64,000 nucleotides of DNA from Paenibacillus radicis (ex Xue et al. 2023). GTDB lineage: Bacteria > Bacillota > Bacilli > Paenibacillales > NBRC-103111. Under the pieces are notes generated by a model. The model had not been told where the DNA came from. It made no database searches and was given only the letters and a program-made list of their open reading frames with translations. Both the position numbers and the translations under genes were made by a program. The first letter of the stretch is position 1; every line of letters starts with the position of its first letter. The stretch covers positions 62,001 to 126,000 of the forward strand of contig NZ_JANQBD010000025.1 in NCBI RefSeq assembly GCF_024722015.1, given 5' to 3'. Shown here in pieces: positions 57,629-64,000 of the stretch.

Positions 57629-58378
57629 CTACACCATAAGCAATCCACCGTTCACATTCGTACAAGTACCCGTTATGAACCGGCTCTCTTCACTGGCCAG
57701 GAAAGCGATCGCACCCGATACGTCGTCTGGCATCGCTACACGCTGCAGCGGCGTCATAGCCGCAATCTGTTGTTTAATCTCTTCCGGTGTATAACGTGAA
57801 GCATCTGTCTGGACAAGTCCTGGAGAAACTACGTTCGCCGTAACTCCATAGGGGGCGTTCTCCAGTGCTACATATTTAGCGAACGCATTAAGCGCTGCTT
57901 TGGCGGAGCCATGTGCTGCAAAATAAGGTGTTGCGACATCTGACGCACTGCTGGATATATAGATGATTCTTCCATATTTTCGGGTAATCATAGCAGGCAA
58001 AACCGCTTGTGTCAACGTAAAAGTTGCCTTCATCTCATCATTGAGCTTCTGGGCAAATTCCTCCCATTGCATCTCGATCATCGGCTTCATTACGAAGGAC
58101 ATATTCGCATTGCTTACCAGGATGTCGATGTCACCAAGCGTTGTCTGAATATGCGCTATGGCGCTATTCACCTGGTCAGGATCACGCACATCCGCCCTTG
58201 CCAGCTCTGCTTTTCCTCCTGCATTCCGAATACGGTCCACGATCGCCTGAGCGGAATCCTCCTGTTGAATATAATTCACCGCAACCATAGCCCCCTGCTT
58301 GGCCAGCATTAGCGCTGTTGCCGCTCCGATTCCGCGCGCGCCTCCGGAGATAAAAGCTACTTTACCATGTAAATTCAT
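57629..58378 (-). CDS. Short-chain dehydrogenase/reductase (FabG-like, atypical active site)
   Basis: 249-residue SDR. Cofactor loop SGGARGIGAA (11-20), NAG-like SNANM (89-93), Ser142-144 in YISSSAS and Lys160. At position Lys-4, where the catalytic Tyr of YxxxK belongs, the residue is His156 (AAHGSAKAA); Tyr152 is eight away. Fold and NADP-loop (RGIGAA) are otherwise FabG-like, with C-terminal GTCTNVNGGLLMV. Activity may be altered or moved to another substrate. ATG has AGGAGG nine bases upstream. Neighbouring LuxR-STAND gene follows by 36 bases. Confidence 0.86.
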   Translation of the reverse strand: MNLHGKVAFISGGARGIGAATALMLAKQGAMVAVNYIQQEDSAQAIVDRIRNAGGKAELARADVRDPDQVNSAIAHIQTTLGDIDILVSNANMSFVMKPMIEMQWEEFAQKLNDEMKATFTLTQAVLPAMITRKYGRIIYISSSASDVATPYFAAHGSAKAALNAFAKYVALENAPYGVTANVVSPGLVQTDASRYTPEEIKQQIAAMTPLQRVAMPDDVSGAIAFLASEESRFITGTCTNVNGGLLMV

Positions 58379-58425
58379 TTTTATGTTCCTCCTCTTATTT
58401 AATGAGTTGTTTCATAGTCAGCAAA

Positions 58426-58884
58426 TCACATTGGTTTTAGGATCATTAAAAGAATCAATATGATACCCATAATCGAAGCCGTATTATATAGCCGATTCGC
58501 TTTCGAGAGAAGAATTGCTGCCTTATTCGTTGATGTGTCCTGATCAGTTGATCGTCCATTCTCACCATTCAATACTTGTATTAATTGACTCATTACTGGA
58601 CCCAGCATTCCTACCGCAACCACCTGTATAAGCACATATAATACGAGAGAAATCCAAATCCATAGATCCGTGAATTTCCAACCTGACAAGGCGACGAGCG
58701 CCACACCGGACAAAACAGCAATCGTTCCGCCTATTTTAGGGAAATAGTTGAGCAGTTGAAACAGTGCCAACGATTGCTTAAGCTCCTCCCTTTGCTGCTT
58801 CTTCCTGAACAAAACATGACCGAAAAAAGTCGGCCCAATACCGACAATCGACGACACCACGTGAATTACAACAAGCCATCCCAT
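58426..58884 (-). CDS. DUF2269-type membrane protein
   Basis: 152-residue four-helix membrane protein. It starts with WLVVIHVVSSIVGIGPTFFGH (His and G-P-T-F-F-G-H), has TIAVLSGVALVALSGW and a LVLYVLIQVVAVGMLGPVMSQL helix, as in DUF2269 proteins. A role in quinone or haem handling is sometimes guessed but unknown. It precedes the SDR gene by 47 bases; together they may form an operon with the STAND-LuxR regulator. Confidence 0.75.
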   Translation of the reverse strand: MGWLVVIHVVSSIVGIGPTFFGHVLFRKKQQREELKQSLALFQLLNYFPKIGGTIAVLSGVALVALSGWKFTDLWIWISLVLYVLIQVVAVGMLGPVMSQLIQVLNGENGRSTDQDTSTNKAAILLSKANRLYNTASIMGIILILLMILKPM

Positions 58885-59103
58885 TTACTGTCCACTCCCA
58901 AGCTCCATCATTAGTTCTACAGACGCGTCATCCTAGAACCTCTTAAATTTATCATTCGTGTATTGCGAGCGATAGTATCCTCTGGTAGTAGAAAGGTAGT
59001 AGTTAAGTATCTTTTAAACAGCAGTTAGACTCCGATTAGTTACCAAACACTCAAAGTGCGAAGATTAGCTGGGACAATTACTCAACATGGAAGTTCGTGA
59101 AAA
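58885..59103. other. Gene-free stretch upstream of the DUF2269 gene
   Basis: No reading frame or RNA-like fold identified; it should carry the promoter for the leftward DUF2269-SDR-LuxR group. Confidence 0.4.
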
Positions 59104-59136
59104 ACAAAAAAACGGCTGCCTCTGCATCCGTTTTTC
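59104..59136 (-). terminator. Terminator of the YjcZ-like gene
   Basis: Leftward stem AAAAACGG/CCGTTTTT with an inner GCAGAGGC loop and a long T run, about 65 bases after the stop. Confidence 0.9.
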
Positions 59137-59201
59137 AATATGCTACCGTTAATCAAGGTTGGGGAAATATGTTCCACAAGCAGGTGAGTCGTTTTTCTTG
59201 G

Positions 59202-59297
59202 TTAGATGCCGCCGCCAGTAATAACAAGAAGTATAAACAACACAAGAATTACACCTGCGGCAGTCATGCCAATTCCGATTCCTCCATCAAACCCCAT
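59202..59297 (-). CDS. YjcZ-family-like small sporulation protein
   Basis: 31-residue peptide: a Gly-rich head (MGFDGGIGIGM), one membrane helix (AAGVILVLFILLVI) and a GGGI tail. This is the plan of YjcZ/CotB-like small spore proteins of Bacillales (glycine-rich N-terminus plus one helix). Stop at 59202-59204; ATG 59297 with GGGAGG seven bases upstream. It is a single leftward gene ended by its own terminator. The exact family is inferred by similarity of pattern. Confidence 0.75.
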   Translation of the reverse strand: MGFDGGIGIGMTAAGVILVLFILLVITGGGI

Positions 59298-59414
59298 ATA
59301 GTTTTCCTCCCTCCATGTCACACACTAGTCTATGAAAGTACTCCGCTAATGGAGTGGACTGTTCAAAAAATGGGCATTATACAATACGTATTTCTATTTA
59401 TAGGAGGCTGATGT

Positions 59415-60554
59415 ATGAAGGCAGTAACTTATCAAGGTGTAAAAGATATTCAAGTTAAACAAGTCGACGATCCCAAGCTCCAAAAGAAAGATGATATTAT
59501 CGTTCGTATCACTTCCACCGCTATATGCGGCTCGGATCTCCATATTTATCAGGGAGCTCTCCCCGCAGAAAAAAACTATGTCATTGGTCATGAGCCTATG
59601 GGAATCGTAGAAGAAGTAAGCTCAGAAGTAACTAAAGTAAAAAAAGGAGACAGGGTCGTTCTTCCATTTAATATATCTTGTGGCCATTGTTTTTACTGTG
59701 AGCACGAAATGGAGAGCCAGTGTGATAATTCCAACAGAAATCCCGAAATTCATACAGGCGGATATTTTGGGTTCACCGAACGATACGGTAACTATCCTGG
59801 AGGACAAGCTGAATATTTACATGTGCCTTATGGAAATTTCATGCCTTTTGTTATTCCCGAATCCTGCGAACTTGAGGATGAAGCTTTACTGTTTCTATCG
59901 GATGTTCTCCCTACCGCTTATTGGAGCGTGGATAATTCAGGAGTAAAGGCTGGTGATACGGTTACAGTGTTAGGCTGCGGGCCTGTAGGCTTAATGGCGC
60001 AGAAGTTCGCTTGGATGAAAGGGGCTAAGCGAGTTATCGCGATTGATCATATTCCGTATCGGTTAAACCACGCCAAAAAAATGAACAATGCCGAAGTGTA
60101 TAATTTTGCTGAGCAGAAGGATATGGGCGCATATATCCGCGAAATTACTAAGGGTGGAAGCGATGTGGTTATTGATTGCGTAGGAATGGATGGAAAAAAA
60201 ACGCCATTAGAAGCGGTCGAACAAAAGCTAAAGCTCCAAGGCGGAACGTTAAGTGCAATTGAGATCGCTCTAAAAGCTGTCAAGAAATTCGGTACCATTC
60301 AGATCACAGGCGTTTACGGCTCAGTGTACAACATGTTCCCATTAGGCAATCTTTTCGAAAGGAATATCACGCTGAAAATGGGCCAGGCACCGGTCATCCA
60401 CTACATGCCGGAGCTATTTAACAAGATAACGGCTGGAGAGTTTGATCCAACCGAGATCATTACACATAAGGTACCGTTAGACAAAGCAAGCGAAGCCTAC
60501 AAAACATTTTATGAACATGAAGATGAATGTATCAAGGTAGTATTAAAGCCTTAA
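59415..60554 (+). CDS. Zinc-dependent alcohol dehydrogenase (glutathione-independent formaldehyde dehydrogenase-like)
   Basis: 379-residue zinc alcohol dehydrogenase. Catalytic zinc ligands Cys38 (TAICGSDLH), His60 and Glu61 (GHEPMG); structural zinc Cys89, Cys92, Cys95, Cys103 (SCGHCFYCEHEMESQC). Rossmann loop VLGCGPVGLMAQKFA. The long sequence and CDNSNRNPEIHTGGYFGFTERYG region match the FdhA-like/threonine dehydrogenase-like group. AGGAGGC lies upstream; a weak -35 TGGACT and -10 TATACA lie at 59355-59383. Substrate may be an aldehyde or alcohol of medium size. Confidence 0.9.
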   Translation: MKAVTYQGVKDIQVKQVDDPKLQKKDDIIVRITSTAICGSDLHIYQGALPAEKNYVIGHEPMGIVEEVSSEVTKVKKGDRVVLPFNISCGHCFYCEHEMESQCDNSNRNPEIHTGGYFGFTERYGNYPGGQAEYLHVPYGNFMPFVIPESCELEDEALLFLSDVLPTAYWSVDNSGVKAGDTVTVLGCGPVGLMAQKFAWMKGAKRVIAIDHIPYRLNHAKKMNNAEVYNFAEQKDMGAYIREITKGGSDVVIDCVGMDGKKTPLEAVEQKLKLQGGTLSAIEIALKAVKKFGTIQITGVYGSVYNMFPLGNLFERNITLKMGQAPVIHYMPELFNKITAGEFDPTEIITHKVPLDKASEAYKTFYEHEDECIKVVLKP

Positions 60555-60600
60555 TGCGATTTCATACAGGCATGCGTACGCATACCCCGATCTAACAACA

Positions 60601-60650
60601 AAAAAAAGAATTTGTACCGAATTCTGAATTCAGGTACAAATTCTTTTTTA
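60601..60650. terminator. Bidirectional terminator between the dehydrogenase and M20 genes
   Basis: Long stem AAAAAAGAATTTGTACC/GGTACAAATTCTTTTTT with an inner GAATTCTGAATTC loop; both strands end with T runs, serving the convergent genes. Confidence 0.93.
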
Positions 60651-61796
60651 ATTCAATTCCTCCATCTGCTCCTTGATCAAATGAGCAAGCAAAGCGCAGC
60701 GTAAGGAGATACTGTCCAGCTCCACATATTCATCGAGAGCATGGGCGCCATGACCAACCGCACCCAATCCATCCAAGGTCGGAATGTTCAATGCAGCAGT
60801 AAAATTGCCGTCGCTGGCCCCACCTGTGGCGGTCTCCTCAAGGGAAAAGCCCAATTCACCAGCAATCGCCTGGGCACTCGCGAACAGCTTGCGGCTCATG
60901 GCCTGCTCCATAGGCGGGCGGATAATGCCACCCCGCATATGCAGCTTCGTGTTCGCCAAGACAGGCGAAACATTCAGAATATGTCGGCTAAGCCGCTCCG
61001 CTTCATCCATCGACTCGATTCGAAGGTCAAGCTCAGCCCGTGCTTGACCGCTCACCACATTGACTGCCGTGCCTCCTGAAGCAATGCCCACATTGACCGT
61101 TGAACCTTTAGAATAGTCTGTCAATCCTTGTAAATACAAGATTTGATGGGCTAGCTCTTGCAGCGCATTAACGCCCTCGCTGTGGTTGATCCCCGAGTGA
61201 GCGGGAACGCCCTCGATCTCCAAGGCAAATCTTCCGACTCCTTTGCGGGATGTTTTCAACTTCCCTAACGGGCCTAATGCAGGCTCCAGAACGAAGACAG
61301 CATCGCTTTTCAGAGCCTCTTCTTCAATCCACTTTCTAGAGGAGGGACTGCCCACCTCCTCGTCCGTGTTGATGAACAATACCATTTTTTTAGTAAGCTT
61401 GTATTGGGAAACAACCGCGTACATAGCATACAGTCCCTGCAGCAGACCGCATTTCATATCAAAAATTCCTGGTCCGTACAAACGCTGTCCCTCTTGCCTG
61501 AAAGGACGTTTGGCGGTCTCGCCTTCCGGCCAAACCGTATCCATATGCGCTATGAGCAAAATTTGCCCTGATCCTGATCCTTCGCCCAAGCACAGCTTCA
61601 CTTGATTCCCATACTTCTCTTGCGGAATCGATTCAACTGAGCCACCCAGCAGCTCCTGAAAACGAGTGATAACAATTTGCATCGCCTGATCCACCAGTGC
61701 TTTACTGCTTGTCGGGGTATCCAAATTAACCAGATTCTCCAAATCCGACAACAAAGCATCCTGCTGCCCATTTATAAACTCCAACAATTTACTCAT
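60648..61796 (-). CDS. M20 family metallopeptidase (carboxypeptidase G2-like)
   Basis: 382-residue zinc peptidase of the M20 family: AHMDTVWPEG (first metal His and Asp), GIFDMKCGLLQG (bridging Asp), NTDEEVGSPSSRKWIEE (Glu-Glu), C-terminal GAVGHGAHALDEYV (final His). The GHGAHALDE and SGIN-S-EGVN segments resemble carboxypeptidase G2/aminoacylase-like members. It probably cleaves amino-acid or peptide amides in the cytoplasm. It lies 17 bases after the S9 peptidase gene, in one leftward operon with a peptide transporter ATPase. Confidence 0.9.
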   Translation of the reverse strand: MSKLLEFINGQQDALLSDLENLVNLDTPTSSKALVDQAMQIVITRFQELLGGSVESIPQEKYGNQVKLCLGEGSGSGQILLIAHMDTVWPEGETAKRPFRQEGQRLYGPGIFDMKCGLLQGLYAMYAVVSQYKLTKKMVLFINTDEEVGSPSSRKWIEEEALKSDAVFVLEPALGPLGKLKTSRKGVGRFALEIEGVPAHSGINHSEGVNALQELAHQILYLQGLTDYSKGSTVNVGIASGGTAVNVVSGQARAELDLRIESMDEAERLSRHILNVSPVLANTKLHMRGGIIRPPMEQAMSRKLFASAQAIAGELGFSLEETATGGASDGNFTAALNIPTLDGLGAVGHGAHALDEYVELDSISLRCALLAHLIKEQMEELN

Positions 61797-61812
61797 GCTC
61801 GCACACCTGCCT

Positions 61813-63771
61813 TTATACGTTCTTAGTGAACCAATCCGCTACTGCATCCAGCCGAGCTAAGCGCTGCTGAGGCCTGCCCGACGAAGCCATCGCATGTGAA
61901 GCTCCAGGGAACCGGATAAACTCCGCGTCTTTACCAAGTCGTTTCAGGGCCAGAAACCACTGCTCCCCTTGCTCGATGGGACAACGGTGATCTAGTTCCC
62001 CATGAAGAATCAAGACGGGCGTGGAAACCTGCTCGGCATAACGTATCGGTGAACGATCCATGATGTGTTCTTCATCGTTCCAAAGATCGAATTGACCACC
62101 TAGCTCGTACAGATTAATCTGAAAGCCAAGATCGCTGTTGCCTATTTTACTGTACAAATTACAAATCGACCGTTCGGTCACGGCTGCTTTGAACCTGTGA
62201 TCATGGCCGATCAGCCAATTGACCAAATAGCCTCCATAGCTGCCGCCCATTACATAGAGCGGTTCTTCAGCTACAAATTTATCGGCAGCGGATACGTCCT
62301 CCAGGAAACCAAGAATATCCTGAACATCCTTGCCGCCCCACTCCCCGACAACCCCGTAGGAGAAAGCTTGTCCATAACCATAGCTGCCTCTCGGATTACA
62401 AAAGACAATTCGATACCCGCGGCTCGCAAGGTACCAGAAGTCAAAATGGAACGAATGACCATAAGCAAGATGCGGCCCGCCGTGAATCATCAGAATCGTC
62501 CCTGCGCATGGACTAGCTTCCTTTTTCAAAAGCTCCATCGTCCATCCTTGAATAGTCAAACCATCTGGAGTTTTATAGAAATGTTCGTGAACTTCCACTG
62601 AAGAGACTTGCTGCAGCATCTCCTCGTTATAGCCGGTAATCCGCTCCACCTGAACGGGGTTTTGATCTTTCCAAACCGCACGGTACAGCTCTCCTGGACG
62701 GTCCATGGCATCACCTACAAACACCACCGTAAATTCTCGCGTATCACAGTATTCAACTGCAAACGCAATGACGTTCAACACCAACGGAAGTGCAGCCACC
62801 TGGGAAGAGGTGGAATCCAATCGGTAAATCGACTGTCTGCCTTCATACGTTCCTACAAAGAAAATAAACTCGCTAGCCGCATGATGCACCACTGCTGTAT
62901 TTATGCCTGTCCGCTTGCTATCGCTTATAACGTGATACCCGAGCGGCACATCAACATTCCCTTGCAGCCAGTACTCCTTCTCGCCCGGTTCCACTTGGAA
63001 CCATTGGTCGAATTCGGCACTGTTCGGTGTATGCTTCTTCCCCGAACCGAGCAAGGAGCCGTTCGGAAGCGGAACGAGTGCTGAAACCGACTTTACGTCC
63101 GGTGCAATTACGGTGGTTGAACCATCTACCCTGTTCTGCACATGAATTTGGGGATTTTTGACGAGATCGACCCCGTCCGGGTAATCTACTGTATAATACA
63201 AGCTTTGTCCGTCTGCTGAAAAAGCCGGGTTTCCATGATCCGATTCCACAGCAGTTATCCTGGAAATCTCAGATGATTCCACATCTACTTCAAACAGGTG
63301 AGTATACCCGTTCGTCATCCCTTCGCCATCCAGCTTATATCGGATACGTTTTACCGTATAAGCAGTCGTATTGATTTCATTGACCCGGCTTGTAAAAACG
63401 ATTGTCCGACTATCGGGAGACCAAATGAAATCCTTCACTTTCCACTTGGGCGTGAGCGCATGAATGCTACCGGATGATGGCCGGTACACCCAAAGCTCGT
63501 CGTTTACTCCTACCTTGCGTATAAAAGCCAGCAGGTCGCCATTCGGTGACCACCTCGGACTGTGATCGGAGGGCAATTCCCCCTCTTTTGGCGCCTCAAA
63601 CAGAACCGTTTCAATATGCGTATTCGTGTTCAACACGACCAGTTCACTAATATAAACATCCTGCACTATGTCCATTCTTCCCTTGGCGAGCACCACCTTC
63701 TCCCGCTCCCGGGGATGAACGCTCGGCGCCCCAAGCAGCGTAAGCCGGGCTAGATCCGTTGATAGCAGCAT
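61813..63771 (-). CDS. S9 family peptidase (acylaminoacyl-peptidase/prolyl oligopeptidase-like)
   Basis: 652-residue serine peptidase. The N-terminal beta-propeller (about 30-390) has DPP/TolB-like repeats (SPRWSPNGDLLAFIRK, KDFIWSPDSRTIVFTSR, PAFSADGQSLYYTV). The C-terminal alpha/beta-hydrolase has Ser511 in GGSYGGYLVNW, Asp594 in HGELDHRCP and His626 in GASHAMA. This set processes short peptides from the N-terminus. It lies 58 bases after the peptide ABC ATPase end, upstream of the M20 peptidase, suggesting import then hydrolysis. Confidence 0.93.
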   Translation of the reverse strand: MLLSTDLARLTLLGAPSVHPREREKVVLAKGRMDIVQDVYISELVVLNTNTHIETVLFEAPKEGELPSDHSPRWSPNGDLLAFIRKVGVNDELWVYRPSSGSIHALTPKWKVKDFIWSPDSRTIVFTSRVNEINTTAYTVKRIRYKLDGEGMTNGYTHLFEVDVESSEISRITAVESDHGNPAFSADGQSLYYTVDYPDGVDLVKNPQIHVQNRVDGSTTVIAPDVKSVSALVPLPNGSLLGSGKKHTPNSAEFDQWFQVEPGEKEYWLQGNVDVPLGYHVISDSKRTGINTAVVHHAASEFIFFVGTYEGRQSIYRLDSTSSQVAALPLVLNVIAFAVEYCDTREFTVVFVGDAMDRPGELYRAVWKDQNPVQVERITGYNEEMLQQVSSVEVHEHFYKTPDGLTIQGWTMELLKKEASPCAGTILMIHGGPHLAYGHSFHFDFWYLASRGYRIVFCNPRGSYGYGQAFSYGVVGEWGGKDVQDILGFLEDVSAADKFVAEEPLYVMGGSYGGYLVNWLIGHDHRFKAAVTERSICNLYSKIGNSDLGFQINLYELGGQFDLWNDEEHIMDRSPIRYAEQVSTPVLILHGELDHRCPIEQGEQWFLALKRLGKDAEFIRFPGASHAMASSGRPQQRLARLDAVADWFTKNV

Positions 63772-63829
63772 GATTCATTCAGCTCCTTTTCTCTCTGAAA
63801 GTGAATAATTCTAACTCGCTTATGAAGCA

Positions 63830-64000
63830 CTAAGGGTTAACCAAATGGCAGGCCACCCAATGATTCGGTTCAGCTTCACGCCATTCCGGCTCGACTTGCC
63901 GGCAGCGCTCCTCCGCCCAAGGACAGCGGGTATGAAACCGGCAGCCAGCAGGAGGATTAAGTGGACTCGGCAGCTCCCCGCGCAGTGTAATTTTTTCCCG
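63830..64000 (-). CDS. Peptide ABC transporter ATP-binding protein, C-terminal end (DppF/OppF type)
   Basis: This is the last 56 codons of a leftward gene that begins beyond the right edge. The reading frame ends with [22 protein letters not shown] (P-L-N-P-P-x-G-C-x-F-H-x-R-C-P), the oligopeptide_ABC C-terminal motif with Cys residues, and [10 protein letters not shown] before the stop at 63830. It belongs to a peptide importer ATPase, likely in operon with the two peptidase genes downstream. Its N-terminal ATPase domain is not visible. Confidence 0.9.
   Translation of the reverse strand, partial: REKITLRGELPSPLNPPAGCRFHTRCPWAEERCRQVEPEWREAEPNHWVACHLVNP

Noticed and set aside
1-64000. Search for CRISPR arrays, tRNA, rRNA and prophage genes
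   Set aside because: No regularly spaced repeats with unique spacers, no tRNA or rRNA sequence, and no integrase, capsid or tail gene; the tandem repeats present (15, 13 and 7 bp) are too short and lack spacers.

Overview
The window looks like chromosomal DNA of a spore-forming low-to-medium GC Firmicute, most likely a Paenibacillus or close relative. This rests on gene content: a YjcZ-type small spore-associated protein, a YesM/YesN two-component pair beside a carbohydrate ABC transporter, a VanR/VanS-like pair, a DinB/YfiT-type bacillithiol-transferase-like protein, many strong AGGAGG ribosome sites and frequent TTG/GTG starts. No rRNA, tRNA, CRISPR or prophage was seen. Species was not determined.

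Layout. 0-4.1 kb: a leftward peptide-uptake operon (M20 dipeptidase, lipoprotein binding protein, two permeases; the second permease runs off the left edge). 4.3-7.5 kb: DUF421 membrane protein and a response regulator/kinase pair whose regulator appears to start at ATC. 7.6-14.1 kb: housekeeping and accessory singletons (stand-alone ATP-dependent DNA ligase, two GNATs, VOC protein, GyrI-like protein, a histidine-kinase relic, DinB, APH-like kinase, SAP-domain protein). 14.2-15.0 kb: gene-poor, with a structured repeat and an IS-end-like MITE. 15.0-26.5 kb: pentapeptide-repeat DUF3892 protein, methyltransferase-TPR protein, merR-trx with a MerR-type long-spacer promoter, a ClpP-like protease, MarR/quinone reductase and HxlR/MFS divergent pairs with palindromic operators, aldo-keto reductase, GntR-MFS. 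26.6-29.7 kb: polar amino-acid ABC transporter. 29.7-32.0 kb: alpha/beta hydrolase flanked by three copies of a ~118-bp hairpin-rich repeat, plus a second copy of the 14.6-kb repeat. 32.1-33.4 kb: Nramp-type Mn transporter.

33.7-44.0 kb is a carbohydrate locus: YesM/YesN (rightward) opposite a leftward operon of binding protein, two permeases, PdxA-like dehydrogenase, GH4 glycosidase and LarA-like nickel-pincer isomerase homologue. Together they suggest uptake and NAD-dependent processing of a glycoside or sugar-acid conjugate; the substrate is not evident. 44.1-53.4 kb is an envelope metal/thiol block on one strand: ArsR repressor, BlaI-like repressor, M56 protease without a sensor domain, His-rich P-type ATPase, small membrane proteins, ResA-like thioredoxin, CopC-CopC-CopD fusion, and a BdbD/BdbC disulfide pair. 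53.6-55.2 kb: L-serine dehydratase. 55.5-58.9 kb: STAND-LuxR regulator, an SDR lacking the catalytic Tyr, DUF2269 protein. 59.2-60.6 kb: YjcZ-like peptide and a zinc alcohol dehydrogenase. 60.6-64 kb: a second peptide-related operon (peptide ABC ATPase end, S9 peptidase, M20 peptidase).

The most unusual signals are the two structured intergenic repeat families (one with stem-preserving changes between copies), the apparent non-canonical start codons (ATC for the response regulator, CTG for a sugar permease), the LarA/GH4/PdxA sugar locus and the metal/thiol block.
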